The position numbers were made by a program, and so were the translations under genes. Under the pieces are notes generated by a model, which was given only the letters and a program-made list of their open reading frames with translations, searched no databases and was not told the DNA's origin. A stretch of DNA of 64,000 bases from Sphingomonas sp. (GTDB lineage Bacteria > Pseudomonadota > Alphaproteobacteria > Sphingomonadales > Sphingomonadaceae), in assembly GCF_029239295.1 (NCBI RefSeq), contig NZ_JAQZBC010000006.1, positions 124,001-188,000 on the forward strand, read 5' to 3'. How positions within the stretch are numbered: the stretch's first letter is position 1; the number at the start of each line of letters is the position of its first letter. Below, in pieces: positions 43,060 to 52,059 of the stretch.

Positions 43060-43652
43060 TGCCGCCCGACAGCCTGTTCGACCTGCTGGCGCTTCCCGGC
43101 CTGTCGACCATCAGTGATCTGGTGAGCGCCGAGGAGGAACGGCAGTTGATCGCTGCGATCGATTCCACCGCCCTGTCGCCGTTCCGTTTTCAGGGGTGGA
43201 CAGGCAAGCGGCTGACGAGCTCCTTTGGCTGGCATTATGACTTCGATCGCGGGCGGCTGGAGCCGGGGGCGCCGCTCCCGGACTGGCTGCTGCCGATCCG
43301 CCAACGGGCGGCGACATTCGCCCGGCTGCCCGCCGACGCGCTCGTCCAGGTGCTTCTGATCCGCTACGATCCGGGCGCGGGTATCGGCTGGCATCGCGAT
43401 CGGCCGGCGTTCGGGCATGTCGTGGGCGTGTCGCTGGGCGCACCGGCGGATTTACGCTTCCGTCGTCGTCTCGGGACCCGCTTCAGCCGGGTCACCGTGC
43501 CGCTCGCCCCGCGCGGCGCCTATCATCTCAGCGGCGAGGCGCGCGACGACTGGGAACATAGTATCGCCGATATGGATCAGACCCGCTGGTCGATCACCTT
43601 TCGCAGCCTGCGCGCACCCCTGCCAACAGGCTCAGCCGCACCTGCTCCGTAA
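43059..43652 (+). CDS. AlkB-family 2OG-Fe(II) dioxygenase
   Basis: A 197-residue AlkB-like protein with the fold landmarks TSSFGWHYDFD, QVLLIRYDPGAGIGWHRDRP and RWSITFRSLR. HRD in GWHRDRP gives the metal histidine and aspartate, HLSGEARDDWEHSI holds the distal histidine, and the final arginine region binds 2-oxoglutarate. Such enzymes remove alkyl groups from nucleic acids by oxidation. It is coupled to DUF763 by a TGATG junction. Confidence 0.88.
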   Translation: MPPDSLFDLLALPGLSTISDLVSAEEERQLIAAIDSTALSPFRFQGWTGKRLTSSFGWHYDFDRGRLEPGAPLPDWLLPIRQRAATFARLPADALVQVLLIRYDPGAGIGWHRDRPAFGHVVGVSLGAPADLRFRRRLGTRFSRVTVPLAPRGAYHLSGEARDDWEHSIADMDQTRWSITFRSLRAPLPTGSAAPAP

Positions 43653-43740
43653 GATTGCTGAGCGAAACGAGCCCCGGCTCCATGCCATTCCCCGTCGATC
43701 CGCAAGGTCGGCGACGCGGCACCGGAATGGAGTAGACGAC

Positions 43741-45078
43741 ATGGCGTATCGCAAGCGCCTCGTGCTCGCGTTTGTCGCCGTTCCGCTCCTGCTGACGATT
43801 GTCTGGGCGCTCGGAATGTTCACGAGGCCCGGTGCCGATAATTTCTGGGCGGTGCGGCGCCTGCTGGTCAATTACACCGGGATTGTGGCGATCGGGCTAC
43901 TGGCGATCGGACTGATCCTGGCTGCCCGCCCGGTCCAGGTGGAGGGGCTGCTCGGCGGGCTCGACAAATTCTACCGGCTGCACAAATGGTTTGGTATCGC
44001 GGGCACCTGCGTCGGCATCGTGCACTGGCTGATTGAGATCCTGCCGCGCCAGTTCGTTCGCTGGGGCTGGATAGCGGGGCCGGGACGCCGCCCGCGCGGC
44101 CCCCCCGCGGTCGCGACCGGCCTTGATCCCTTCCGCGACTGGCACAGCGCCGCCGTCAGCGTGGCGGAGCCAGCACTCTATGTGATGATAGCGCTGGTGC
44201 TGATCGCGCTGTGGAAACGCTTTCCCTATCGCGCCTTCCTCAGCACCCACAGGCTGCTCGCGGTGGTCTATCTGGTGCTGGTGTTCCACGGCACGATCCT
44301 GATGGGCCGCAGTTACTGGTCGGCGCCGGTCGGGCCGTTCCTGGGCGTGCTAATGGCGGCGGCCTCGCTCGCCGCGATGGCCTCGCTGTTCCACCGTATC
44401 GGCAAGTCGCGCCGTGCGGTCGGCGCGATCGAGATGGTCGATCATCATCAGGAAAGCGGCGTCACCGAACTCGTGGTGCGTCTGTCCACCGCCTGGCCGG
44501 GGCATCACGCAGGCCAGTTCGCCTTTGTCGATTTCGGCGATCATGAGGGGCCCCATCCGTTCAGCATCGCGTCGGCCTGGCATCACGATGGCCGCCTGCG
44601 GTTCGGGATCAAGGCGCTGGGAGATTATACCAGCACGCTGCCGCGACGCCTCTTCCCGGGCCAGACCGTCACGATCGAGGGGCCTTATGGTCGCTTCGAT
44701 TTCGATTCGGGGGAACGCCAGCTGTGGATCGCTGGCGGGATCGGGATAGCTCCCTTTGTCGCGGGGCTGGAGCGGCTGGTGGAGCAGGATCAGCCAGCGG
44801 ACGTCGATCTCATCTATTCCACCCGGGTGCGCGACGAGGAACTGCTGCACCGGTTGTCGGCTCTGGCGGAGCGTACCGGCACGCGGCTCCACCTGCTGGT
44901 CACCCCGCCCGATCCGCAGCTCACGGTCGACAGGCTTTCGCAGATGGTACCCGACTGGCGATCCGCCGATGTCTGGTTCTGCGGGCCGCAGCCTTTCGGC
45001 GATGCCATGCGGACAGGAATGACTGCGAACGGGCTGCCTGAGTGGCGTTTTCACCAGGAACTGTTCCAGATGCGGTGA
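43741..45078 (+). CDS. Ferric-reductase-like flavocytochrome
   Basis: A 445-residue membrane oxidoreductase. The first 210 residues have about six hydrophobic spans with histidines suited to heme ligation (HKWFGIAGTCVGIVHW, LSTHRLLAVVYLVLVFHG). A ferredoxin-reductase-like part follows: HPFSIASAWHHDGRL binds FAD and WIAGGIGIAPFVAGLERLV binds NAD(P). It resembles bacterial ferric reductases and NADPH oxidases. The start MAYRKRLVLAFV is the clear membrane-protein start. It likely moves electrons from NAD(P)H across the inner membrane; the acceptor is unknown. Confidence 0.85.
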   Translation: MAYRKRLVLAFVAVPLLLTIVWALGMFTRPGADNFWAVRRLLVNYTGIVAIGLLAIGLILAARPVQVEGLLGGLDKFYRLHKWFGIAGTCVGIVHWLIEILPRQFVRWGWIAGPGRRPRGPPAVATGLDPFRDWHSAAVSVAEPALYVMIALVLIALWKRFPYRAFLSTHRLLAVVYLVLVFHGTILMGRSYWSAPVGPFLGVLMAAASLAAMASLFHRIGKSRRAVGAIEMVDHHQESGVTELVVRLSTAWPGHHAGQFAFVDFGDHEGPHPFSIASAWHHDGRLRFGIKALGDYTSTLPRRLFPGQTVTIEGPYGRFDFDSGERQLWIAGGIGIAPFVAGLERLVEQDQPADVDLIYSTRVRDEELLHRLSALAERTGTRLHLLVTPPDPQLTVDRLSQMVPDWRSADVWFCGPQPFGDAMRTGMTANGLPEWRFHQELFQMR

Positions 45079-45235
45079 GCGCGCGTTCAACGCCGAAGGA
45101 CATGAAACCCATCGTGCCCCGGCGATCCGCCTGCCGCCATCCGTGCATCTCCTTACTAGATATTCGCCGCGATCCGCTGAACTCTGCCACCTGGACAGCG
45201 TTTAACCCTTGCTGCCCTACTCGAAGGAGTTTCCG

Positions 45236-45628
45236 ATGACGCGAAGCTTTGTGATCGCGGGGGCAATTCTGGCCGCCTGCACAGCTACGGCCGGTTCGGC
45301 GCAGACGAAGCCTCAAATCGAAAGGCAGGCGCAGGTACCGCAAAAGGACGGCATGACCTACATCGACGTGTTCAAGGTGAACAAGCGGATGGAGACCATC
45401 ACCTGCCGCGACTTCAACCTGGTGGACGTCAACTTCCGCCCGCAGGCGGTGGTCTATGCGGCCAATTACGGGCCCAAGGGCCAGGTATCGAACCCGTCCG
45501 TCACGGTCGCCGGGGTCGAACGCGTGGTACCCGTCGTGGTCGATGCCTGCCGGGCCAGCCCGGGCAACAATTTCGTCGCAGCCGTTCGCCGTGCCATGGC
45601 GCAACAGCGCGCCGGCATGAAACGATAA
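45236..45628 (+). CDS. HdeA/HdeB-like small periplasmic protein
   Basis: A 130-residue protein with a signal peptide (SFVIAGAILAACTATAGSA). The mature part has METITCRDFNLVD and VVVDACRASPGNNF, the two cysteines expected to form the disulfide of HdeA-type acid chaperones. The ATG has an AAGGAG site. HdeA proteins bind unfolded periplasmic proteins at low pH. The match is to the family fold; it may serve a different stress here. A terminator follows. Confidence 0.75.
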   Translation: MTRSFVIAGAILAACTATAGSAQTKPQIERQAQVPQKDGMTYIDVFKVNKRMETITCRDFNLVDVNFRPQAVVYAANYGPKGQVSNPSVTVAGVERVVPVVVDACRASPGNNFVAAVRRAMAQQRAGMKR

Positions 45629-45641
45629 GGCTAACCCTCGG

Positions 45642-45673
45642 GTGCCGACGCTCCCCGCGTCGGCACGCCTTTT
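45642..45673 (+). terminator. Terminator after the HdeA-like gene
   Basis: GTGCCGACG pairs with CGTCGGCAC around an 7-base loop and is followed by TTTT. From here to the tRNA-Ala gene, about 230 bases hold no gene or motif I can support. Confidence 0.85.
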
Positions 45674-45905
45674 CCAGCGCATCGTAGAAATTGCCGCCCC
45701 AGCCCTGCATTGGCACGCGTAGGCGAGCAATCAGATGGTGGACGCACCGCTGCCGCAGCCGGTCGCCAGAGCGTCACCGTCGCCAGCATCATCGATAGGA
45801 AATGTCGCCGCGATCGGCTGCGCGCACCGTGCCCGCGATCGGCCAAAGAAGGCCGCTGCTCACCCCGCGCCGCGAGGTGATCGATCAACCAGAATATGGT
45901 GGAAA

Positions 45906-45981
45906 TGGTGGAGCCGAGGGGGATCGAACCCCTGACCTTCGCAATGCCATTGCGACGCTCTCCCAGCTGAGCTACGGCCCC
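45906..45981 (-). tRNA. tRNA-Ala (anticodon GGC)
   Basis: A full 76-base cloverleaf with encoded CCA. GGGGCCG pairs with CGGCTCC in the acceptor, and the anticodon loop ATGGCAT gives GGC, reading GCC alanine codons. Confidence 0.95.
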
Positions 45982-46076
45982 ATTCCGTTGGGAAGGCGCC
46001 CACTACCGGGGCGCCGGTGACTTGGCAAGCGGCCTTTTTGAGAAAGCCGCCTGCCAGTCAAATTTTGTTCAGACGA

Positions 46077-46397
46077 TCAGTTATTGTCGTCGTCGTTGGT
46101 CGGCGCTTCCACGCCCAGGTCGTCGTCGCCGCCCAGATCGACTTCGTCGTCTGCGTTGGGCTCTTCGTCCTCGTTCTCGACCAGATCCGTATCGTCATCG
46201 CCCGCCAGATCGCTGTCGGCCGCCTTCTCGGACTTGGCCGCCTCGAACGGCATCGGCTGCTTGGACTTCAGAATCGGCTCCGGCTCCCATGCGTAGCCGC
46301 ATTCGATGCACGTGACCGGATCGTCCTTTTGCAGGTCGTAAAAACGCGTCGCGCACTTCGGACACGTCCGCTTCGTGCCCCATTCCGGCTTGATCAT
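46077..46397 (-). CDS. FYDLN-acid domain protein (TIGR02300)
   Basis: A 106-residue protein. The N-terminal half has two CxxC pairs (TCPKCATRFYDLQKDDP, TCIECGYAW) that form a zinc ribbon, with FYDLQ as the family signature. The C-terminal half is a very acidic tail rich in Asp and Glu. It is conserved in alphaproteobacteria with unknown function and often lies next to aroA, as here, in the opposite direction. The start MIKPEWGTKRTCPKC is the family start. Confidence 0.88.
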   Translation of the reverse strand: MIKPEWGTKRTCPKCATRFYDLQKDDPVTCIECGYAWEPEPILKSKQPMPFEAAKSEKAADSDLAGDDDTDLVENEDEEPNADDEVDLGGDDDLGVEAPTNDDDNN

Positions 46398-46497
46398 GCC
46401 GTCTCTTGCCTTTCGGAAAATTGGTTCGACAGGGATGGCCTGTGAAGTGGCGCGCGCCTTGCCATAGCGCAACCCCGCTGGCAAGGCGCGGCGCGCA

Positions 46498-47838
46498 ATG
46501 GCGCACCCTGACCCCCGTCCCGTTTCCGTTCATCCGGCCGCTCGCCTCACGGGGCGCATCCGCGTGCCGGGCGACAAATCCATAAGCCATCGCGCGTTGA
46601 TGCTGTCCGCGCTCGCGATCGGCGAAAGCAGCGTTCAGGGCCTGCTGGAGGGGGAAGATGTCCTCGCCACTGCGGCCGCGATGCGCGCGATGGGCGCGAC
46701 GATCGAGCGGGGTGATGACGCGATCTGGCGGATTCACGGCGTCGGTGTCGGCGGGCTGCTTCAGCCGCAGGCGGCGCTCGAAATGGGCAATTCGGGCACG
46801 TCGACGCGGCTGCTGATGGGGCTGGTCGCCAGCCACCCGATCACCGCCACCTTCACTGGCGACGCCTCATTGTCCTCGCGCCCGATGAAGCGGGTGATCG
46901 ATCCCCTCGCCTCGATGGGCGCGGACATCACGGCCTCGCCGGGCGGACGCCTGCCACTGATGGTGCGCGGCCTGTGCCCCGCCGTGCCGATCACGTACCG
47001 CCTGCCGGTCGCCTCGGCGCAAGTGAAGTCGGCCGTGCTGCTCGCCGGCCTCAACACGCCCGGGATCACCCGCGTCATCGAACCCGTCCCGACGCGCGAT
47101 CACAGCGAACGGATGCTGGCCGGCTTCGGTGCGCAGATCACCGTTGAGGAAGACGTGGACGGCCGCATCATCTCGGTAACGGGAGAGGCAGAACTTCGCC
47201 CCCAGACGATCGTCGTGCCGGGCGACCCCTCCTCCGCCGCCTTCTGGATGGTTGCCGCCTCGATCGTGCCGGGCAGCGATGTGGTGATCGAGAATGTCGG
47301 TCTGAACCCCACCCGCGCCGGCCTGGTCACCGTCCTGCGCCTGATGGGCGCGGACATCGTCGAACAGGATCCGCGCATCGTCGGCGGGGAGCCGGTGGCG
47401 GACCTGCGCGTCCGTCATGCCGCACTGTCGGGGGTCGAGGTACCGCACGATCTCGCCCCGTCGATGATCGACGAATATCCGGTGCTGTTCGTCGCAGCCG
47501 CCTTTGCCAGCGGCCGGACGATCGCGCGCGGCGCCGACGAACTACGCGTCAAGGAATCGGATCGGATCGCCGTGATGAAGGCGGCGCTGGAGGCCAATGG
47601 CGTCCGCTGCGAGGAGCATGAGGATGGGCTGACCATCGATGGCACTGGCGGAGATCCGATCGCAGGCGGCGGCACCGTCGCCTCGCGGCTCGATCACCGG
47701 ATCGCGATGAGCATGGCCATAGCTGGCCTCCACGCCGTCCGGCCAATCGCGATCGACGATGCCAGCCCGGTCGCTACCAGCTTCCCCAGCTTCTTCGACC
47801 TTCTCACCCAATTGGGGGGCCGCGTCACATGGGGCTGA
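46498..47838 (+). CDS. aroA: EPSP synthase (3-phosphoshikimate 1-carboxyvinyltransferase), class II-like
   Basis: A 446-residue enzyme of the shikimate pathway that joins PEP to shikimate-3-phosphate. It has RIRVPGDKSISHRALML, EMGNSGTSTRLLMGL, TGDASLSSRPMKRVI, VASAQVKSAVLLAGL and a late RVKESDRIAVM region. The overall pattern is that of class II (CP4-like) enzymes. At the PEP-loop position where CP4 has alanine (GNAATG), this protein has glycine (GNSGTS), as in glyphosate-sensitive enzymes. It heads the aroA-hydrolase-cmk-rpsA unit and overlaps the next gene by 10 bases. Confidence 0.95.
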   Translation: MAHPDPRPVSVHPAARLTGRIRVPGDKSISHRALMLSALAIGESSVQGLLEGEDVLATAAAMRAMGATIERGDDAIWRIHGVGVGGLLQPQAALEMGNSGTSTRLLMGLVASHPITATFTGDASLSSRPMKRVIDPLASMGADITASPGGRLPLMVRGLCPAVPITYRLPVASAQVKSAVLLAGLNTPGITRVIEPVPTRDHSERMLAGFGAQITVEEDVDGRIISVTGEAELRPQTIVVPGDPSSAAFWMVAASIVPGSDVVIENVGLNPTRAGLVTVLRLMGADIVEQDPRIVGGEPVADLRVRHAALSGVEVPHDLAPSMIDEYPVLFVAAAFASGRTIARGADELRVKESDRIAVMKAALEANGVRCEEHEDGLTIDGTGGDPIAGGGTVASRLDHRIAMSMAIAGLHAVRPIAIDDASPVATSFPSFFDLLTQLGGRVTWG

Positions 47839-48863
47839 TCACCGGCGAGCCAAACAGCGGACGCCTGATCGATCGCCGCACGTTGATCACCCGCAGCGCC
47901 GGTGTCGCCGGGGCTGCGCTCACCAGTACCGGCCTACTTGGCGCTCCCGCCTGGGCGCGCGATCTCGCCCGGCCGACCCGCGAAATGATGGTCCCGGTCG
48001 AGGGCGGCCGCGTCTATGTTCGCGTCGACGGCAATCTTGCCGGGCCCCGCCCGCCGATCATCATGGCGCATGGCGGCCCCGGCGGCACTCACGCCAGCTT
48101 CCTGGAGGCGCTGGCGCTTGCCGATCAGCGCGCCGTGATCCTCTATGACCAGCTCGATTCCGGCCGGTCGGATCAGCCCAACAATCCGGCAAACTGGCGC
48201 GTCGCCCGCTTCGTTGATGAGCTGGAGGCGATCCGCGGCGCACTGGGCGTGGCGCGCTGGCATATGCTCGGGGCCAGCTGGGGCGGCACGATCGCGCTGG
48301 AATATGGCGCCCGGCGGCCCGCCGCGCTCGCCGGCCTCGTCCTTGCCAGCCCGCTGATCTCGACCCGCAGCTGGCTGGGTGACGCCCGCGCGCTGATCGG
48401 AGAGCTCCCCGCGCCGATCCAGGAGGAGCTGCGCCGCTGCGGCGCGCTCACCCTGCCTGCCCCGCCGGCCAGCTGCGACGAGCCGACCCGTGCATTCTAT
48501 GCGGCGTTCAACCGGCGGGAGCCGCCCGCGCCTGATATCAAGGCCTACACAGGGCAAGGGCGCGGCTTCAACGCACGCCTGTACCGCGCGATGTGGGGCG
48601 CAAGCGAGTTCGTCTCGACGGGCACGCTCAAGGATTATGATGGTGAGCCGTTGCTCGCCAAGCTGGAGGGAAAGCGTACCTTGTTCCTTTGCGGTCAGTA
48701 TGACGAGGCACGGCCGGGCACCGTCGGCGCCTTTGCCGCGCGCGTGCCCGGCGCCGGCTTCGGCGTCATTCCGGGTGCCGCCCACGGCCTGTTCAACGAC
48801 CGGCCGGCGGAGACGGTCGGCGTGCTGCGCGCCTGGCTCGCGCGGCAGGACGCGCTGGCATGA
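47829..48863 (+). CDS. Alpha/beta hydrolase, proline iminopeptidase-like, exported
   Basis: A 344-residue S33-type hydrolase. It has a Tat-like leader (DRRTLITRSAGVAGAALTS), the oxyanion motif HGGPGGTHASF, the nucleophile elbow LGASWGGTIAL, and a late histidine in IPGAAHGLFN. The HGGPGG and GxSWGG pair is the mark of proline iminopeptidases. It lies between aroA and cmk with overlaps on both sides (10 and 4 bases), which is unusual because these two housekeeping genes are normally adjacent or separated by cytosolic genes. It probably works in the periplasm. Confidence 0.87.
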   Translation: MGLITGEPNSGRLIDRRTLITRSAGVAGAALTSTGLLGAPAWARDLARPTREMMVPVEGGRVYVRVDGNLAGPRPPIIMAHGGPGGTHASFLEALALADQRAVILYDQLDSGRSDQPNNPANWRVARFVDELEAIRGALGVARWHMLGASWGGTIALEYGARRPAALAGLVLASPLISTRSWLGDARALIGELPAPIQEELRRCGALTLPAPPASCDEPTRAFYAAFNRREPPAPDIKAYTGQGRGFNARLYRAMWGASEFVSTGTLKDYDGEPLLAKLEGKRTLFLCGQYDEARPGTVGAFAARVPGAGFGVIPGAAHGLFNDRPAETVGVLRAWLARQDALA

Positions 48864-49501
48864 CCCCGGGCATGATCATCGCCGTCGACGGCCCCGCCGC
48901 CTCGGGCAAGGGTACCATCGCCAAGGCGCTGGCGCGTCACTACAATCTGCCGCACCTCGATACCGGGCTGCTGTACCGCGCCGTCGCCGCAACGGTTCGC
49001 CGGCTGGAACTGGATCCGACGCGCGAGGCGGATGCCGTCGCAGCATGCGATTTTGACGAACTGACGCTCGCCGATCCGGTGCTTCGCGAGGAGGACATCG
49101 GGAAGCTCGCGTCGGTCGTCTCGGCACATCCGCTGGTACGCGCCGCGCTTCTCCAGCGACAGAAGCGCTTTGCGCATCAGGACGGCGGCGCAGTGCTCGA
49201 TGGACGCGATATCGGCACCGTCATAGCGCCCGATGCCGATGCGAAGCTGTTCATCCGCGCCACGCCGACGATCCGTGCCCGCCGCCGCCACAATGAACTG
49301 GTGGCGCACGGCGCCTCGGTCAGCTTCGATCAGGTGCTCGCCGATATTCGTGCGCGCGATCAACGCGACAGCTCGCGCTCAACCGCGCCGCTGGTCCCCG
49401 CCAACGACGCCGCGCTGCTCGACACCAGCTTCCTGTCGATCGAGGCGTCGATCGAAAAGGCCATCGCCCTGGTCGAGGCTCGCCGTCGCAGCGACGGCTG
49501 A
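48860..49501 (+). CDS. cmk: Cytidylate kinase
   Basis: A 213-residue nucleoside-monophosphate kinase that makes CDP and dCDP. It has IIAVDGPAASGKGTIAKALA with the P-loop, LDTGLLYRAVA, LDGRDIGTVIAPDAD and RDQRDSSRSTAPL, all typical of Cmk. It overlaps the hydrolase gene by 4 bases and precedes rpsA, the standard proteobacterial neighbour. Confidence 0.95.
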   Translation: MTPGMIIAVDGPAASGKGTIAKALARHYNLPHLDTGLLYRAVAATVRRLELDPTREADAVAACDFDELTLADPVLREEDIGKLASVVSAHPLVRAALLQRQKRFAHQDGGAVLDGRDIGTVIAPDADAKLFIRATPTIRARRRHNELVAHGASVSFDQVLADIRARDQRDSSRSTAPLVPANDAALLDTSFLSIEASIEKAIALVEARRRSDG

Positions 49502-49716
49502 CGACTCGCATCCGGCGCGCCCTCACGCCACGGAAACAGGCGCGCGCCTCTCGGCGGGTCGGACCCGGGCGCAAGGGCCAGCGCCCACCGGCGCGCGCCC
49601 GCACGGCATCCTTGCTCCGGCTAGTGCTTTGCAGTAAGGCGCACCGTCCGGCGAGCTTGGGTTCGCGGAGGCGTGGCGCGGAGGAAACCTCCAGCGCCCT
49701 TTTCGCATTTCGTGCG

Positions 49717-49788
49717 TCTTGGCCCTCCCCACCCCGGTCGTACGGATGCTGCGGCGGCATGCGGCCGGCGCGGCAACGATGGCCAAGA
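49717..49788 (+). promoter_or_regulatory. Structured leader of rpsA
   Basis: The roughly 340-base gap between cmk and rpsA has no gene. It contains TCTTGGCC at 49717 and its exact complement GGCCAAGA at 49781, which can enclose an inner GC-rich arm and bring the rpsA leader into a compact fold. Such a leader could allow S1 autoregulation; this is inference. Confidence 0.4.
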
Positions 49789-49842
49789 CCAGCGGAACCA
49801 ACCGCTTGGCCGGAAAACGAACTGACTAGGACGAACGATTTT

Positions 49843-51555
49843 ATGGCCTCAACGGCAGCTCCCACGCGGGACGATTTCGCGGCGATGCTCGATGACATGT
49901 TCGGCGGCGCCGACAGCTTCGAGGGCCGCGTGGTGCTCGGCACCGTCACTGGCATCGAGAACGACCTGGCCGTCATTGACGTCGGTCTGAAGAGCGAAGG
50001 CCGCGTGCCGCTGCGCGAGTTCGCGCCGGCGCCGGGCCAGAAGGCCGAGCTGAAGGTCGGTGACGAAGTCGAAGTGTACGTCGACCGCGTCGAGAACATG
50101 CACGGCGAAGCGATGCTGTCGCGCGATCGCGCACGCCGCGAAGCTGCATGGGACAAGCTGGAGACCGAATTCGCCAAGACCGCACGTGTCGAAGGCGTGA
50201 TCTTCGGCCGCGTGAAGGGTGGCTTCACCGTCGACCTGAACGGCGCCGTGGCCTTCCTGCCGGGTTCGCAGGTCGATATTCGTCCGGTGCGTGACGTCAC
50301 GCCGCTGATGGACATCCCGCAGCCGTTCCAGATCCTGAAGATGGACCGCAAGCGCGGCAACATCGTGGTCTCGCGCCGCGCCGTTCTGGAAGAGACCCGC
50401 GCCGAGCAGCGTTCGGGCCTGATCCAGAGCCTGGCCGAGGGTCAGATCATCGAAGGCGTCGTGAAGAACATCACCGATTACGGTGCGTTCGTTGACCTGG
50501 GCGGCATCGATGGCCTGCTGCACGTCACCGACCTGAGCTACAAGCGCGTCCAGCACCCGTCCGAGATGATCAACATCGGCGACACGGTGAAGGTGCAGAT
50601 CATCCGCATCAACAAGGACACGCAGCGCATCTCGCTGGGCATGAAGCAGCTCGAGAGCGATCCGTGGGATGGTGCATCGGTCAAGTATCCGGTCGGCGCG
50701 AAGCTCACCGGCCGCGTCACGAACATCACCGAATATGGTGCGTTCGTCGAGCTGGAGCCGGGCATCGAAGGCCTGGTGCACGTCAGCGAAATGTCGTGGA
50801 CCAAGAAGAACGTCCACCCGGGCAAGATCGTCTCGACCTCGCAGGAAGTCGACGTCGTCGTGCTCGAGGTCGATGCCGACAAGCGTCGTATCTCGCTGGG
50901 CCTGAAGCAGGCGCAGCAGAACCCGTGGGAGCGTTTCGCCGCCGAGCATCCGGTCGGTTCGACCGTCGAAGGCGAAGTCAAGAACTCGACCGAGTTCGGC
51001 CTGTTCATCGGCCTCGACAACGACGTCGACGGCATGGTCCACATGTCCGACATCGCCTGGGGCGTGTCGGGTGAGGACGCGCTCAACCTGCACCGCAAGG
51101 GTGAGACCGTTCAGGCCGTCGTGCTTGACGTCGATCCTGAGAAGGAGCGCATCAGCCTCGGCATGAAGCAGCTCGAGCGTGGTGCACCGGTTGTTGGTGG
51201 TGCGACCGCAGGCGACCGCCTGTCGAAGAACCAGGTCGTCACCGTCACCGTTCTCGAAGTCCGCGATGCGGGCCTCGAGGTTCAGGCGGGCGACGATGGC
51301 GCAACCGGCTTCATCAAGCGCACCGATCTCGGCCGCGACCGCGACGAGCAGCGTCCGGAGCGTTTCCAGGTCGGTCAGAAGTTCGACGCGATGGTCACTG
51401 GCTTCGATCGTTCGAAGAAGCCGACCTTCTCGGTCAAGGCGATGCAGATCTCCGAGGAGAAGCAGGCCGTGGCACAGTACGGTTCGTCCGACTCGGGTGC
51501 CTCGCTCGGCGACATCCTGGGCGAAGCGCTGAAGGCTCGTCAGAACAAGGAGTAA
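49843..51555 (+). CDS. rpsA: Ribosomal protein S1
   Basis: A 570-residue protein with six S1 OB-fold repeats; repeats 3-5 have the clear GAFVDLGGIDGLLHVTDLSY, GAFVELEPGIEGLVHVSEMS and LFIGLDNDVDGMVHMSDIAW cores. S1 helps 30S subunits bind mRNA. I use the ATG giving MASTAAPTRDDFAAML; the frame extends 77 codons upstream without S1 similarity. It lies in the cmk-rpsA-ihfB order common in proteobacteria and ends in a terminator. Confidence 0.97.
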   Translation: MASTAAPTRDDFAAMLDDMFGGADSFEGRVVLGTVTGIENDLAVIDVGLKSEGRVPLREFAPAPGQKAELKVGDEVEVYVDRVENMHGEAMLSRDRARREAAWDKLETEFAKTARVEGVIFGRVKGGFTVDLNGAVAFLPGSQVDIRPVRDVTPLMDIPQPFQILKMDRKRGNIVVSRRAVLEETRAEQRSGLIQSLAEGQIIEGVVKNITDYGAFVDLGGIDGLLHVTDLSYKRVQHPSEMINIGDTVKVQIIRINKDTQRISLGMKQLESDPWDGASVKYPVGAKLTGRVTNITEYGAFVELEPGIEGLVHVSEMSWTKKNVHPGKIVSTSQEVDVVVLEVDADKRRISLGLKQAQQNPWERFAAEHPVGSTVEGEVKNSTEFGLFIGLDNDVDGMVHMSDIAWGVSGEDALNLHRKGETVQAVVLDVDPEKERISLGMKQLERGAPVVGGATAGDRLSKNQVVTVTVLEVRDAGLEVQAGDDGATGFIKRTDLGRDRDEQRPERFQVGQKFDAMVTGFDRSKKPTFSVKAMQISEEKQAVAQYGSSDSGASLGDILGEALKARQNKE

Positions 51556-51574
51556 TCCTGTCCCGACAGGGTTC

Positions 51575-51612
51575 AAAAAGGGTCGGGTGGCGCATGCCAC
51601 CCGGCCCTTTTT
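51575..51612 (+). terminator. Terminator after rpsA
   Basis: AAAAGGGTCGGGTGGC pairs with GCCACCCGGCCCTTTT around a 4-base loop, ending in TTTTT. It separates rpsA from ihfB. Confidence 0.9.
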
Positions 51613-51734
51613 CGTTACGTTTCGTCTCCGTAAGGATCGAAACTTTCGTTTCGGCCCTATTTTGATTGCACTTTATCTGTATTAAGGTGCACCGACGCCG
51701 GGGACGGCAAAGGGTAGATCAAGGGCGGGACGAA

Positions 51735-52013
51735 ATGATCCGATCGGAACTGGTGCAGCATCTGGCGGAGGCAAATCCGAGCCTCTCCCTGCGCGAGGTC
51801 GAGGCGATCGTCTCCACCTTCTTCGATGAGATCGTTCGCCGCCTAGCGGAGAACGGCCGCGTCGAACTGCGCGGCTTCGGCGCCTTCTCGACCCGCGCTC
51901 GCGATGCCCGCACGGGCCGCAACCCGCGCACCGGCGAAGTCGTCGAAGTGACCGCGAAACGCGTGCCCTATTTCAAGCCTGGCAAGGAAATGCGCGTTCG
52001 ATTGAACGTCTAA
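51735..52013 (+). CDS. ihfB: Integration host factor beta subunit
   Basis: A 92-residue DNA-bending protein: [20 protein letters not shown], then [19 protein letters not shown] and [11 protein letters not shown] with the DNA-intercalating proline, ending [12 protein letters not shown]. It forms IHF with the alpha subunit. The ATG is chosen because the family begins here. Its place after rpsA is standard. Confidence 0.95.
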   Translation: MIRSELVQHLAEANPSLSLREVEAIVSTFFDEIVRRLAENGRVELRGFGAFSTRARDARTGRNPRTGEVVEVTAKRVPYFKPGKEMRVRLNV

Positions 52014-52059
52014 CGCTTGACGGCGGCGCTTCACTGCCGCTTTTCGTCAGGCGTGATGC

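Noticed and set aside
45674..45905. Possible small gene between the HdeA-like gene and tRNA-Ala
   Set aside because: Frames on both strands are short, lack ribosome sites and show no recognisable motif.
49849..51600. A 583-codon open frame antisense to rpsA
   Set aside because: It is the mirror of strongly biased rpsA codons, has no recognisable domain or ribosome site, and S1 on the other strand is certain.
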